Assembly: GCF_021033825.1 (NCBI RefSeq)
Contig: NZ_JAIFXZ010000020.1
Location: 1 to 55,563, forward strand
Origin: Dietzia aurantiaca
GTDB taxonomy: Bacteria; Actinomycetota; Actinomycetes; Mycobacteriales; Mycobacteriaceae
Length of the DNA: 55,563 nucleotides
Direction: 5' to 3'
Under the pieces are notes generated by a model that was given only the letters and a program-made list of their open reading frames with translations, was not told where the DNA came from and did not search any database. The position numbers and the translations under genes were made by a program. Shown piece by piece: positions 14,324 to 23,443 of the stretch (position 1 is the first letter of the stretch; each line of letters begins with the position of its first letter).

Positions 14324-15886
14324 TCAGCGGCCCGCCGGTTCCATGATCGGCTCGGGTGCGGCCGGTGCGGTCTCGGCGGCCTCCTCCAGGCGCTGCTCGT
14401 CGATCACGCCCTCGTCGTTGATGGCGCCGGCCTTCACCGCCTCGCCCACGGTGATGCGGGACTGCACGTCGGTCTTGGTGTCTGCGGTGGGTGCGGTGAA
14501 GTCGAACTGGTCGAGGTCGGTGCGCAGCAGGAAGACGTTGTAGGCATCCCACGTGGAGAGTGCGTAGTAGAGGTACCTCCCGTCCGAGGTGATCGACTCC
14601 GGGTGGATCATCGGCGCGTAGGCGTTGGGGAACATGCGCCGGTCGACCAGAGTCTGGGGCTCGGACCAGGGGCCCTGCGGTCCGTTTGCGACGCGCATCG
14701 AGACGACGCCGCTCGCCATCGAGGTCAAGGCCACGTACTTGTCCAGATGCTCGTTGTACGCCACGGAAAGCTCCTCGACCGGTCGAGGAAGGACCTCGTA
14801 GCCGGTCGGCTCGTTGGCCCAGGCGCCTTCTCCCCCGTACCACTCGTATGCGGTGGGGTCCTCGATCTTGTCGAGATCCACACGCGCGAGCGTGGCCGGC
14901 CCGCGACGGCCGGACGGGGTCATGTACTCGTACAGGTGGCCGTCGGCCTCGAGGAAGGCGCTCATCTGCATGCCGTACCAGCCGTCCTGGTCGACTGCGG
15001 GCAGGTTCTCAGCGGTGGGTGGCGTATCGAAGTCCACTGTCGGGTTCCACCCGGTGAAGTCGGTGACGCGGCGCATCGAGTCGGTGAGTACCGTCCAGTT
15101 GGCGCCGTGGTCCTCCGACGTCACCAGCGCGGAGTAGTTGGTGTTCCAGCCACCCGGGGCGTTCCAGTCCCGCACGGACATGACGCGCATGTACATGGTG
15201 CCGCCGACACTGATCGCGGCGGTGGGGATCACCGTCACCTCGCCGACGCCGTTCGCCTGATGGGCGCCCTGGACCAACGCCGCGGCGTCACCGTTCGGGG
15301 CGGTGGGCCGCGCCCCGGTGATCTTCAGACCGTTCGTGGGTGTGCCGGACTGCGCCGTGAGCATGACGTTGGACCGCCAGCTGTTGTCCGTCAGGGTGCA
15401 GTCGCCGAAGGTGTCCCCGAACATCACCATCGTCTCGTCGCCGTGCTCGAACATGATCCCGAGGTCCGTGCCGTGGATGTTGTACACGGAATCGGTCTTG
15501 GCGGGGCTGGTGGGGCCGGTGACCAGTTGGAGTACGGACGTGGCGCCCTTCAGGACGGGGATCGTGCCCTGGTCACTGGTGATCCACCGCGGGAAGTCGC
15601 GCACGGAGGAGGCCGCGACACCGGCCACGGAATTCGCGGCGTTGGCGAGTGAACCGGCGGTGAGGTTCAGGCCCAGCGAGCCGGGCGGGAAGTTGCCGAG
15701 GAAATTGTTGCACGGCCCGCTCTGGGACCCGGTCGATCCGGCTGAGCCGCTCGACCCGGGCGCTCCGGCGGAGCCGAGCGAGCCCGAGGACTGGGCGGCG
15801 GCGGTGACCGGGGCCACGAGGGATACCGACATGACGGCCACGGGCACGGTGAGGAGTAGCGAGTTGATCGCTGAACGACGACGCAT
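14324..15886 (-). CDS. Secreted DUF4185 protein 1, putative endo-D-arabinanase (GH183-like)
   Basis: 520 residues from ATG 15886; a longer frame only reads through antisense of coaE. A Sec signal peptide (MRRRSAINSLLLTVPVAVM to TAAAQ, about 30 residues) is followed by a Gly/Ser-rich linker (GSLGSAGAPGSSGSAGSTGS). The DUF4185 domain covers about 95-460: GTIPVLKGATSVLQLVTGPTS, GTDLGIMFEHGD, MFGDTFGDC, SWRSNVM, YEYMTPSGRRG and WDAYNVFLLRTDLD. The only two Cys of the mature protein (SGPC and GDC) also occur in both paralogues and could pair. Some DUF4185 members are endo-D-arabinanases (GH183) that cut arabinogalactan and lipoarabinomannan, so a role in trimming the cell-wall arabinan is likely but inferred. 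It is divergent from coaE. Confidence 0.85.
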   Translation of the reverse strand: MRRRSAINSLLLTVPVAVMSVSLVAPVTAAAQSSGSLGSAGAPGSSGSAGSTGSQSGPCNNFLGNFPPGSLGLNLTAGSLANAANSVAGVAASSVRDFPRWITSDQGTIPVLKGATSVLQLVTGPTSPAKTDSVYNIHGTDLGIMFEHGDETMVMFGDTFGDCTLTDNSWRSNVMLTAQSGTPTNGLKITGARPTAPNGDAAALVQGAHQANGVGEVTVIPTAAISVGGTMYMRVMSVRDWNAPGGWNTNYSALVTSEDHGANWTVLTDSMRRVTDFTGWNPTVDFDTPPTAENLPAVDQDGWYGMQMSAFLEADGHLYEYMTPSGRRGPATLARVDLDKIEDPTAYEWYGGEGAWANEPTGYEVLPRPVEELSVAYNEHLDKYVALTSMASGVVSMRVANGPQGPWSEPQTLVDRRMFPNAYAPMIHPESITSDGRYLYYALSTWDAYNVFLLRTDLDQFDFTAPTADTKTDVQSRITVGEAVKAGAINDEGVIDEQRLEEAAETAPAAPEPIMEPAGR

Positions 15887-15893
15887 AAGGGGG

Positions 15894-15899
15894 AGTTTA
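15894..15899 (-). promoter_or_regulatory. -10 hexamer for leaderless DUF4185-1
   Basis: TAAACT on the minus strand, 7 bases (CCCCCTT) before ATG 15886. No Shine-Dalgarno is present. It is divergent from the coaE promoter 38 bases away. Confidence 0.55.
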
Positions 15900-15937
15900 G
15901 GGGAGTTGGTTATTGGGGTGCACATTGATGGGTCACT

Positions 15938-15943
15938 TACACT
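15938..15943 (+). promoter_or_regulatory. -10 hexamer for leaderless coaE
   Basis: TACACT, six bases before ATG 15950. It favours this ATG over the in-frame ATG at 15956. Confidence 0.6.
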
Positions 15944-15949
15944 CCAGGC

Positions 15950-17032
15950 ATGTTGATGGTGGGTCTGACCGGAGGGATCGGTGCCGGTAAGTCGACGGTG
16001 ACCGCGGTGCTCGCTGAGGCCGGGGCGGTGATCGTCGACGCGGACCGGATCGCACGTGAGGTGGTGGAACCGGGCACGCCGGGCCTGGCCATGCTCGTCG
16101 CCGAGTTCGGCGAGCAGATCCTCGGCGTGGACGGGGCACTGGACCGGGCGGCCCTGGCGCGGCTGGCGTTCGTGGACGCGGGGCGCACCGCCGCGCTCAA
16201 CGCGATCACGCACCCGTTGATCGGCCAGCGCACCGCCGAACTGTTCGGCACGGCGCCGGAGGAGGCGATCGTCGTGCACGACATGCCGTTGCTCGTCGAG
16301 GGCGGGATGACCCCGGGATACAACCTGGTGATCGTGGTGGACACGCCCGCCGATATCCGCCTGCGGCGACTCGTCGAGCAACGCGGAATGCCCGAGGACG
16401 ACGCACGGGCCCGCATGTCCCGTCAGGCGACGGACGAGCAGCGGCGGGCGGTCGCCGACGTCCTGCTCGACAACTCGGGGGAGCGTCAGGTCGTCGCGGA
16501 CCTGACGCGATCGCTCGTCGAGTCCCGGCTGCTGCCGTTCGAGCACAATCTTCGGACCGGCACTCCGGTGATAGGGGATCGGGCGGTCGTGCCGTTCCGT
16601 CCCGAGTGGGCGGGCGAGGCGGAGCGGGCGTCGGCGCGGCTGGGCCACGTCCTGGGGGAGGTCGCCGTGCGGATCGACCACGTCGGTCCGACCTCGGTGG
16701 GCGGACTCGATGCGCCGGACATCATCGATATCCAGGTGACGGTCCGTGACGAGGCGGGCCGGGACGCGGCACTGCGCGCGCTCACCGCCGCGGGCTGGGT
16801 GCGGGACCGTTCGAGCGAACGCCCGCTGTTCCACTGGTGCGATCCCGCGCGGCCCGTCGAGGTGTCGGTCATCGCGGAGGACGATCCGGAACACGAGTTC
16901 TCGTTGCTCATGTCGGAGGTGATCGCCGATGATCCCGCGGCCCGCGAGGAGTACGCCGGCATCCTTCGACGTGCGGATCGCGAGGAGACGCGGCAGTGGG
17001 AGCGCGCGCGATGCGCGTCTGCGCGGTCCTGA
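15950..17032 (+). CDS. coaE: Dephospho-CoA kinase with C-terminal GrpB/UPF0157 domain
   Basis: 360 residues. The N-terminal 200 residues are dephospho-CoA kinase, which phosphorylates the ribose 3'-OH of dephospho-CoA in the last step of CoA synthesis: P-loop GLTGGIGAGKST (about 5-16), VDADRIAREVVEPG, HPLIGQ and the lid-region DDARARMSRQATDEQRR. From about 205 a GrpB-like nucleotidyltransferase-fold domain follows (DHVGPTSVGGLDAPDIIDIQV, FSLLMSEVIADDP), a fusion also found in mycobacterial CoaE. The function of the second domain is not settled. It sits between DUF4185 genes on both sides. Confidence 0.95.
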   Translation: MLMVGLTGGIGAGKSTVTAVLAEAGAVIVDADRIAREVVEPGTPGLAMLVAEFGEQILGVDGALDRAALARLAFVDAGRTAALNAITHPLIGQRTAELFGTAPEEAIVVHDMPLLVEGGMTPGYNLVIVVDTPADIRLRRLVEQRGMPEDDARARMSRQATDEQRRAVADVLLDNSGERQVVADLTRSLVESRLLPFEHNLRTGTPVIGDRAVVPFRPEWAGEAERASARLGHVLGEVAVRIDHVGPTSVGGLDAPDIIDIQVTVRDEAGRDAALRALTAAGWVRDRSSERPLFHWCDPARPVEVSVIAEDDPEHEFSLLMSEVIADDPAAREEYAGILRRADREETRQWERARCASARS

Positions 17033-17077
17033 CCGGAAACGATGCCGCGCGGTCCTGAGTAACCGAGGACCGGGCAT

Positions 17078-17107
17078 CTGAAGGCCCGGCTGTCGCCGGG
17101 CCTTCAG
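17078..17107. terminator. Bidirectional terminator between coaE and DUF4185-2
   Basis: A perfect 13-bp stem, CTGAAGGCCCGGC with GCCGGGCCTTCAG, around the tetraloop TGTC. It is 46 bases after the coaE stop and 13 bases past the stop of the convergent DUF4185-2 gene. Confidence 0.75.
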
Positions 17108-17119
17108 AGCATCGTCGGA

Positions 17120-18715
17120 TCACTCGGTCGGGACTACCCCGTTCACCAGTTCGGAGACCGGAACCTGTCGTACGACCTCGGACTGTGCGGGCGACGCGGC
17201 CCTCGCGGACCGCAGAGCGGAGGGGGCCGGGAACAGCTCGTTCAGGTCGGTGCGCACGAGGAACACGTTGTACGCGTTCCAGGTGGTGACCAGGTAGTAC
17301 AGATCTTCACCTTGCGCCCACGGGTGCATGAAACCCCCGTATACGCCCGGCAGCATCGAGTAATCGATCAGGGCGGTCGTCTCGCTCCACGGCCCCTCCG
17401 GGCGGTCCGCGGTGCGCATGACGATCGAGTCGAACCCCTTGGAGTACATTGCCGTGTACTTTCCCAGGTGCTCGTTCCACATGGTCGACAGCTCGCTGGC
17501 GGGGGCGGGCATCACGACCGTGGCGTCCTCGATGTCGGACACCCACGCCTCCGCGTCCCCGTCCCAGTAGTCGTAACCCGCCGGATCGAGCACGCCCGTG
17601 AGAAGTGTGTCGTCGGTGAGGTCGTCGTCGCCGAGTTCGGCAGCGGTGGGGGAGTCGCCCGTCGCCACCCGCGCCAGGATCACCGCGCCCTGCCGGCCCG
17701 AGGGCGTCAGATACTCGTACAGGTAGTCGTCGTCCTCGCCCTTGACGAACGAGCTCATCTGTGCGCCGCGCCAGGAGCTGTCGACGGCGGGTGCGCCGTC
17801 GCCGACCGGCACCGCGTCGGTGATCGGCCGGGCCATCTCGGGCACGGGGGTCCAGTTCTCGCCGTTGTCGGTGGAGTAGGCGATGCCCGAGTAGTTCGTC
17901 GTCCACGATCCCGGCTGTCCCCAGTGCGCCACCGACATGTAGCGCAGGTACTGCACCCCGTTGACGGAGATGCCCGCGGTGGGGATGATCGTCACCTCGC
18001 CGGGCTGGTCGGCCCGCGGCACGATCGACTTGGCGAGCCCGTCGGGATTCATCGCGGCGGAGTCGATGGTGATGCCATCGTCCAGCACGGCGTCGCCGGA
18101 GCGGAACAGGACGTTGGAGCGCCACTGGTTGCCGGGCACGGAGCAGTCGCCCATGGTGTCGCCGAAGGCCATGAGGATCTCGCGATCGTCGGCGTCGCCG
18201 TTGTCCCACATGATGCCCAGGTCGGTTCCCCCGACCCCGTACTTGGCGATGGACTCGGTGGGACTGGTCGGGCCGGTGACCAGCTGCAGGAACTGGGTGG
18301 GGCCGCGGAGGACGGGCACGGTGCCCTCCTCTCCGGTGATCCACGGCGGCATCCCGTAGACGGAGCCCACGAGCGGATCGAGCGACCCGGAGAGACCGTT
18401 GCCGACCGAGCCGGTCTCGAGCTCCTGCACGAGCGACCCGGACCGGTCCGCTGACCCCATCGACCCGGAAGCCGAGCCCAGGAACCCGGAGTCGCCGGTT
18501 GAACCGAGCGACCCGAGGGAGCCGGTGGCCATCCCCGCGCCGGTCCGGTGTTCGAGTAGCGAGCCGAAGTTGCCGAACATCTCGCTGCAGGGTCCGGCGT
18601 CGGCCGTGCCCGCGCCGAGTGTGCTGACGACCGTCACGGTGGCGGCCGCGGTCACGGTGGCAGCGGCGGCCGAGGCGAGGCGCCGGGCGAGGGAGGGGGT
18701 GAGGGGGCGGGTCAT
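17120..18715 (-). CDS. Secreted DUF4185 protein 2, putative endo-D-arabinanase (GH183-like)
   Basis: 531 residues from ATG 18715, which lies 3 bases after the stop of DUF4185-3, so it is the second gene of a two-gene operon. The signal peptide (MTRPLTPSLARRLASAAAAT to GTADA) is followed by a linker with imperfect GS repeats (GSLGSLGSTGDSGFLGSASG). DUF4185 landmarks: GTVPVLRGPTQFLQLVTGPT, GTDLGIMWDNGD, AFGDTMGDC, QWRSNVLF, YSTDNGENW, YEYLTPSGRQG and WNAYNVFLVRTDLN. A 30-residue acidic insert (AELGDDDLTDDTLLTG) after the ILARV segment is absent from the other two copies. It keeps the GPC/GDC cysteine pair. Likely an exported glycosidase acting on wall arabinan; the substrate is inferred from the family. 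Confidence 0.85.
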   Translation of the reverse strand: MTRPLTPSLARRLASAAAATVTAAATVTVVSTLGAGTADAGPCSEMFGNFGSLLEHRTGAGMATGSLGSLGSTGDSGFLGSASGSMGSADRSGSLVQELETGSVGNGLSGSLDPLVGSVYGMPPWITGEEGTVPVLRGPTQFLQLVTGPTSPTESIAKYGVGGTDLGIMWDNGDADDREILMAFGDTMGDCSVPGNQWRSNVLFRSGDAVLDDGITIDSAAMNPDGLAKSIVPRADQPGEVTIIPTAGISVNGVQYLRYMSVAHWGQPGSWTTNYSGIAYSTDNGENWTPVPEMARPITDAVPVGDGAPAVDSSWRGAQMSSFVKGEDDDYLYEYLTPSGRQGAVILARVATGDSPTAAELGDDDLTDDTLLTGVLDPAGYDYWDGDAEAWVSDIEDATVVMPAPASELSTMWNEHLGKYTAMYSKGFDSIVMRTADRPEGPWSETTALIDYSMLPGVYGGFMHPWAQGEDLYYLVTTWNAYNVFLVRTDLNELFPAPSALRSARAASPAQSEVVRQVPVSELVNGVVPTE

Positions 18716-18718
18716 GTA

Positions 18719-20140
18719 CTAGGCCTCCGGGAGGGGGATTCTGTCGACGAGAACGGTCTCGCCGGTGTCTGCGGGGTCGGGGGTGTCGCGGGTCCAGCTG
18801 TCGTCGGCGGCGCGCATGCGGGCCGCCGCGGACGGCGCCGTCCGCGCGGGGAGCTCATCGAGATCCGTCTTCATGAGGAAGACGTTGTAGGCATCCCACG
18901 TGGACAGCGTGAAATACAGATCATCCCCGTTCGTCTTGATCGCGGGACTCCAGGGGTGCGCGAACGCCCCGTACAGGGTGGGGAGATGGTCGTACGACAG
19001 GAGGATGTCCCTGCCCGACCACGGTCCCTCGGGCGTCGCCGCCCGGCGCATCACGACGTCGTTGTTGTGGTCGGTGTACAGGGAGATGAACTGTCCGAGG
19101 TGCTCACTCCAGGAGACCGACAGTTCGCTCACCCGGCCGTCGAGCACCACCTTCGCGGCGTCCTGATCCGTCACCCAGCCGGTGCCGTCCCAGAATTCGT
19201 AGGCGTCCATGTCCTCGATCGACGCCTCGTCGACGCGGGCGAGGATCGCCGAGCCGTTGCGGCCCGACGGGGTCAGGTACTCGTAGACGTGCCCGTCGTC
19301 TTTGAGAAAGGCGCTCATCTGCCCGGCGGTGTGTGCGGAGTGCGGTTCCCCGAGAGCGGGCGGGACCAGCGCCGGATCGCCTGTCCCCGTACGAGCGGTG
19401 CCGGCGACCTCGGTCCAGTTCTCGCCGTTGTCGGTGGACTTTGCCAGGGCCGAGTAGTTGGTGGTCCACTCGCCGGGTGCGCCCCACGCGCGCACGGACA
19501 TGTAGCGCACGTACTGGGTCGTCCCCACGGCGACGCCCGCGGTCGGGATCACCGTGGTCTCACCCGGGACGTTCTGGCGGGGCAGGATCGACTTGGCCAT
19601 GCCCGCGCGTTCCATCGGGGCGTCGTCGATGCGCATGCCATCGGACAGGTCGCGGTCCGAGGAGCGGAAGAGGATGTTACTGCGCCACTGGTCGCCGTCG
19701 ACGCTGCAGTCGCCCATGGTGTCGCCGAGCGCCATGTGCACCTGATTCTTCCCCCGGGCGTTGCCGTTCTCCCAGAGGATGCCCAGGTCGGTGCCGGTGA
19801 TCGCGAAGCGGTCCACGGTGTCGTTGGGGCTGGTGGGCCCGGTCAGGAGCTCGACGGTGGTGGTGCGGCCCTCCAGCACGGGGATGTACCCCGACTCGCC
19901 GTTGTGCCACGGGGTGGCGGGGTTCGACGGCGCCGCGGACGAACCGCCGAGGCTGCTCGAGCCGCCCCCGCCAGTGCCCGACGGCGGCCAGGGGTCGCAG
20001 GGGGCTGCGGCCGCGATCGGCGCGGCGAGTGAGAGGGTCCCTGCCGCGAGGGCGGTGGCGGTGGCCATCGCCGCGGGTCGGCGCCCGATGCGGTGTCCGG
20101 GGCGGTGGGAAGTATGACGACGACGAGGTTCATTGATCAC
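18719..20140 (-). CDS. Secreted DUF4185 protein 3, putative endo-D-arabinanase (GH183-like)
   Basis: 473 residues from GTG 20140, which has GGAG 7 bases upstream; longer frames to 20182 or 20263 give no sensible signal peptide. The N-terminus is basic (EPRRRHTSHRPGHRIGRR), then a hydrophobic core (ATALAAGTLSLAAPIAAAA) and a short Gly/Ser linker. Domain landmarks match the paralogues: GYIPVLEGRTTTVELLTGPT, GTDLGILWENGN, MALGDTMGDC, QWRSNILF, KSTDNGENW, YEYLTPSGRNG and WDAYNVFLMKTDLD. The cysteine pair is APC/GDC. First gene of the operon with DUF4185-2, divergent from uvrB. Confidence 0.84.
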   Translation of the reverse strand: MINEPRRRHTSHRPGHRIGRRPAAMATATALAAGTLSLAAPIAAAAPCDPWPPSGTGGGGSSSLGGSSAAPSNPATPWHNGESGYIPVLEGRTTTVELLTGPTSPNDTVDRFAITGTDLGILWENGNARGKNQVHMALGDTMGDCSVDGDQWRSNILFRSSDRDLSDGMRIDDAPMERAGMAKSILPRQNVPGETTVIPTAGVAVGTTQYVRYMSVRAWGAPGEWTTNYSALAKSTDNGENWTEVAGTARTGTGDPALVPPALGEPHSAHTAGQMSAFLKDDGHVYEYLTPSGRNGSAILARVDEASIEDMDAYEFWDGTGWVTDQDAAKVVLDGRVSELSVSWSEHLGQFISLYTDHNNDVVMRRAATPEGPWSGRDILLSYDHLPTLYGAFAHPWSPAIKTNGDDLYFTLSTWDAYNVFLMKTDLDELPARTAPSAAARMRAADDSWTRDTPDPADTGETVLVDRIPLPEA

Positions 20141-20248
20141 AGGGCGACTCCATACGGACGAGCACGATTCACGCCGATTCATGGACCGGGCGGCGATGCG
20201 GGCGGTGGAGGCGTAAACACTAGACGAGCGGGACGCGTCGCAGGCTCG

Positions 20249-20254
20249 TATCCT
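20249..20254 (+). promoter_or_regulatory. -10 hexamer for leaderless uvrB
   Basis: TATCCT, 7 bases before ATG 20262, with no Shine-Dalgarno. No TCGAAC-N4-GTTCGA LexA box is visible upstream. Confidence 0.55.
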
Positions 20255-20261
20255 GGATGTC

Positions 20262-22391
20262 ATGGCTTTCGCGACCGAGATCCCCGACGACGGGATCCCC
20301 GTCGACCCGACTGTCCTGTCTTACTCGGAGTTCCGTCCGATCGGCGATATCGAGCGCAGTACGGACCGCTTCGAGGTGGTCAGCGAGTTCACGCCGTCGG
20401 GCGACCAACCCACGGCGATCACGGAGCTGGCCGAGCGGCTGGGCCGGGGTGAGCGGGATACGGTCCTGCTCGGCGCGACCGGTACCGGCAAGTCCGCCAC
20501 CACGGCGTGGCTCATCGAGCAGGTGCAGCGACCGACACTGGTGATGGCCCCCAACAAGACGCTCGCGGCGCAGCTCGCCAACGAGTTGAGGGAGATGCTG
20601 CCCAACAACGCGGTCGAGTACTTCGTGTCGTACTACGACTACTACCAACCCGAGGCGTACATCGCCCAGACGGACACCTTCATCGAGAAGGACTCCTCCA
20701 TCAACGACGATGTGGAGCGGCTCCGGCACTCGGCCACGTCCTCGCTGTTGTCTCGCCGCGACGTCGTCGTCGTCAGTTCCGTCTCCTGTATCTACGGCCT
20801 GGGCACCCCGCAGTCCTACCTCGACCGCTCAGTGGCGCTGTCGGTGGGGCAGGAGGTCGACCGCGACCAGCTGCTCCGGCTCCTCGTGGACGTGCAGTAC
20901 GAGCGTAACGACGTCTCCATGACGCGCGGGACGTTCCGGGCCAAGGGCGACACCGTCGACATCATCCCCACCTACGAGGAACTCGCCGTCCGCATCGAGT
21001 TCTTCGGCGACGAGGTCGACGCCCTGTACTACATCCACCCGCTCACCGGGGACGTGGTGCGCAAGGTCGACGAGGTGCGCATCTTCCCGGCCACCCACTA
21101 CGTCGCGGGTCCGGAGCGCATGGCCAAGGCGATCGCCTCCATCGAGGAGGAACTGGAGGGGCGGCTCGCGGAACTGGAGAACCAGGGCAAGCTGCTCGAG
21201 GCCCAGCGGCTGCGCATGCGCACCACCTACGACATCGAGATGATGCAGCAGGTCGGCTTCTGCTCCGGCATCGAGAACTACTCGCGGCACATCGACGGGC
21301 GCGCGGCGGGCAGTTCGCCGGCGACGCTGATCGACTATTTCCCGGAGGATTTCCTCACGGTGATCGACGAGTCCCATGTGACCGTCCCCCAGATCGGGGC
21401 GATGTACGAGGGCGACGCCTCCCGCAAGCGCAATCTCGTGGACTTCGGGTTCCGGCTGCCGTCCGCGTTGGACAACCGGCCGCTCACCTGGGAGGAGTTC
21501 TCCGAGCGGGTGGGGCAGACCGTCTACCTGTCCGCCACGCCGGGCAACTACGAGATGGGGCAGACCGGCGGCGAGTTCGTCGAGCAGGTGATTCGTCCGA
21601 CCGGGCTGGTCGACCCGAAGGTGGTGGTCAAGCCGACACAGGGCCAGATCGATGACCTGGTGGGGGAGATCCGGGCGCGCGCCGAACGCGACGAGCGGGT
21701 GCTGGTCACCACGCTGACCAAGAAGATGGCCGAGGATCTCACCGACTACCTGCTCGAACTGGGCGTTCGCGTGCGCTACCTGCACTCGGAGATCGACACG
21801 CTGCAGCGCGTGGAGCTGCTGCGTGATCTGCGGCGCGGCGAGTACGACGTGCTGGTGGGCATCAACCTCCTCCGCGAGGGGCTCGACCTGCCGGAGGTTT
21901 CGCTGGTGGCGATCCTCGACGCGGACAAGGAGGGCTTCCTCCGGTCGAGCACCTCGCTCATCCAGACCATCGGTCGTGCGGCGCGAAACGTCTCCGGCGA
22001 GGTCCACATGTACGCGGACCGGATCACCGACTCCATGAAGCACGCGATGGAGGAGACCGATCGGCGCCGCGAGAAGCAACTCGCCTACAACGCCGAGCAC
22101 GGGATCGACCCGCAGCCGCTGCGTAAGAAGATCGCCGACATCCTCGATCGGGTCGGGGAGGATCGGCCCCTGACGGGCGATGTCCAGGAGCGCCCCGAAC
22201 TCGTCGGCGCCCGCGCGGTGGGCGATGCCGCCCGTCCCCGGCAGGAGCTGGAGAAGCTCATCGAGGAGATGACCGAGCAGATGGTTTCTGCGGCTACAGA
22301 TCTGCGGTTTGAGCTGGCCGGACGCCTCCGGGACGAGATCGCCGAGCTCCGTAAGGAACTCAAGGGCATGCGCGAGGCCGGTATCGAGTGA
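20262..22391 (+). CDS. uvrB: UvrABC system protein B
   Basis: 709 residues. UvrB is the damage-verifying helicase-like subunit of nucleotide excision repair; UvrA loads it and it recruits UvrC. Walker A GATGTGKS (71-78), the beta-hairpin [11 protein letters not shown] that threads DNA, and [13 protein letters not shown] are all present. Walker B is in [16 protein letters not shown], with helicase motif [17 protein letters not shown] and motif [11 protein letters not shown]. The C-terminal UVR domain, which binds UvrC, reads [20 protein letters not shown] spacer of about 50 residues before the UVR domain ([16 protein letters not shown]) is mildly extended. uvrA lies about 6 kb downstream on the same strand. 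Confidence 0.97.
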   Translation: MAFATEIPDDGIPVDPTVLSYSEFRPIGDIERSTDRFEVVSEFTPSGDQPTAITELAERLGRGERDTVLLGATGTGKSATTAWLIEQVQRPTLVMAPNKTLAAQLANELREMLPNNAVEYFVSYYDYYQPEAYIAQTDTFIEKDSSINDDVERLRHSATSSLLSRRDVVVVSSVSCIYGLGTPQSYLDRSVALSVGQEVDRDQLLRLLVDVQYERNDVSMTRGTFRAKGDTVDIIPTYEELAVRIEFFGDEVDALYYIHPLTGDVVRKVDEVRIFPATHYVAGPERMAKAIASIEEELEGRLAELENQGKLLEAQRLRMRTTYDIEMMQQVGFCSGIENYSRHIDGRAAGSSPATLIDYFPEDFLTVIDESHVTVPQIGAMYEGDASRKRNLVDFGFRLPSALDNRPLTWEEFSERVGQTVYLSATPGNYEMGQTGGEFVEQVIRPTGLVDPKVVVKPTQGQIDDLVGEIRARAERDERVLVTTLTKKMAEDLTDYLLELGVRVRYLHSEIDTLQRVELLRDLRRGEYDVLVGINLLREGLDLPEVSLVAILDADKEGFLRSSTSLIQTIGRAARNVSGEVHMYADRITDSMKHAMEETDRRREKQLAYNAEHGIDPQPLRKKIADILDRVGEDRPLTGDVQERPELVGARAVGDAARPRQELEKLIEEMTEQMVSAATDLRFELAGRLRDEIAELRKELKGMREAGIE

Positions 22392-22484
22392 TACCTCACC
22401 TGTGATGTGACACGCTTACCCCCTACGGTGGCGGTCTCTGCCGTCTACGCTGGATGAAACGTGTTCCCTAGGAGAGGACTGAGA

Positions 22485-22934
22485 ATGAGCGCCTACACCA
22501 AGGTGATCGTGGGGACGGACGGGTCCGAGTCGTCGTACCGTGCGGTCGAACGTGCCGCGGTTCTGGCGGCCGACGCGTCCGCGACCCTGGTGGTGGCCTG
22601 CGCGTACGTGCCGGCCGATCAGCGGTCGGTCAGCCAGGTGGCGGATCAGATGGGCGAGGACGCCTACCAGATCCGTGGCGACAATCCCGCCGAGGACATC
22701 GTCCGCGGCGCCAAGGACAGGGCCCACGCCGCCGGCGCCACCGAAATCGAGGTGCGCACCGTCAAGGGGGCCCCGGTCGAGTCGCTCATCTCCCTGGCGG
22801 AGGAGACCGGCGCCGACCTACTGGTCGTGGGCAACAAGGGTCTCAACTCGCTCACCGGTCGGCTCCTGGGTTCGGTGCCCGCAGACGCCGCGCGACGCGC
22901 CACCTGCGACGTGCTCATCGTCCACACCACCTAG
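22485..22934 (+). CDS. Universal stress protein (Rv1636-like)
   Basis: 149 residues from ATG 22485, preceded by a strong AGGAGAGG; the longer frame from 22461 is not needed. It is a single UspA domain: MSAYTKVIVGTDGSESS at the start and the nucleotide-binding loop VVGNKGLNSLTGRLLGSVP near the end. By position and sequence it matches the mycobacterial Rv1636 type, which binds cAMP as well as ATP; the ligand of this copy is not shown. A TACGCT hexamer at 22446-22451 may be its -10. Confidence 0.92.
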   Translation: MSAYTKVIVGTDGSESSYRAVERAAVLAADASATLVVACAYVPADQRSVSQVADQMGEDAYQIRGDNPAEDIVRGAKDRAHAAGATEIEVRTVKGAPVESLISLAEETGADLLVVGNKGLNSLTGRLLGSVPADAARRATCDVLIVHTT

Positions 22935-23020
22935 CAGCACGCCCGGCCAGGGAACCGCGGGCACCGTCCGGCACGGTACTCCGGGGGCGGGGCGCTCGGC
23001 TTGAATCGCGGCCGGCCGGA

Positions 23021-23443
23021 TCAGTCGCAGAGGTGGGCCCGGCTGGCCTCCACGATGGTGCGACCGACCCGGTCGGTGTCCTGGTCCCTGCTCTGCGTGG
23101 CGATCGCGCTGCTGAGGGGGCGGATCTGGTCGAGAATGGTCTCGGTGTCGACACCTTCCGCTGTGTTCTCGCAGATCCCGATCCCCACCTCGACAGTGGT
23201 TTCGGCGCTCATGCCGGTCGGCAGCCCGAACTCCGCGAGATCGTCGAGGAACGCCTGCTCGGCGTCGGTCCTCGTCTCCGGTGCGGGATCCGCAGTTGCC
23301 TGCGCGCTGTTCGCTTTCACGGAGGTGGGGGAGTCGGTGGCGGTCTCCGAGGCCTCCTCGGCCGTCTGCCCGCACCCGCCGGCGGCCACCGCGAGGACGA
23401 GGAGGGCCGGCAGCACCCGGGCGCGATCCGGAACGGACCTCAT
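23021..23443 (-). CDS. DUF732 lipoprotein
   Basis: 140 residues. The signal peptide ends in the lipobox VAAGGC, so Cys24 is likely lipidated and the protein faces outward. A Thr/Ala/Glu-rich linker leads to a DUF732-type domain (AFLDDLAEFGLPTG, VEVGIGICENTAEG, ends HLC), in which the two Cys probably pair. DUF732 proteins are small exported helical proteins abundant in mycobacteria, of unknown function. The ATG overlaps the stop of the HelD-type gene by 4 bases, so the two are cotranscribed and translationally coupled. Confidence 0.82.
   Translation of the reverse strand: MRSVPDRARVLPALLVLAVAAGGCGQTAEEASETATDSPTSVKANSAQATADPAPETRTDAEQAFLDDLAEFGLPTGMSAETTVEVGIGICENTAEGVDTETILDQIRPLSSAIATQSRDQDTDRVGRTIVEASRAHLCD

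Noticed and set aside
14324-17077. 917-residue reading of DUF4185-1
   Set aside because: The extra N-terminus is antisense to coaE; the signal peptide begins at 15886.
20141-20261. SOS (LexA) box upstream of uvrB
   Set aside because: No TCGAAC-N4-GTTCGA-like sequence is present before uvrB or uvrA.
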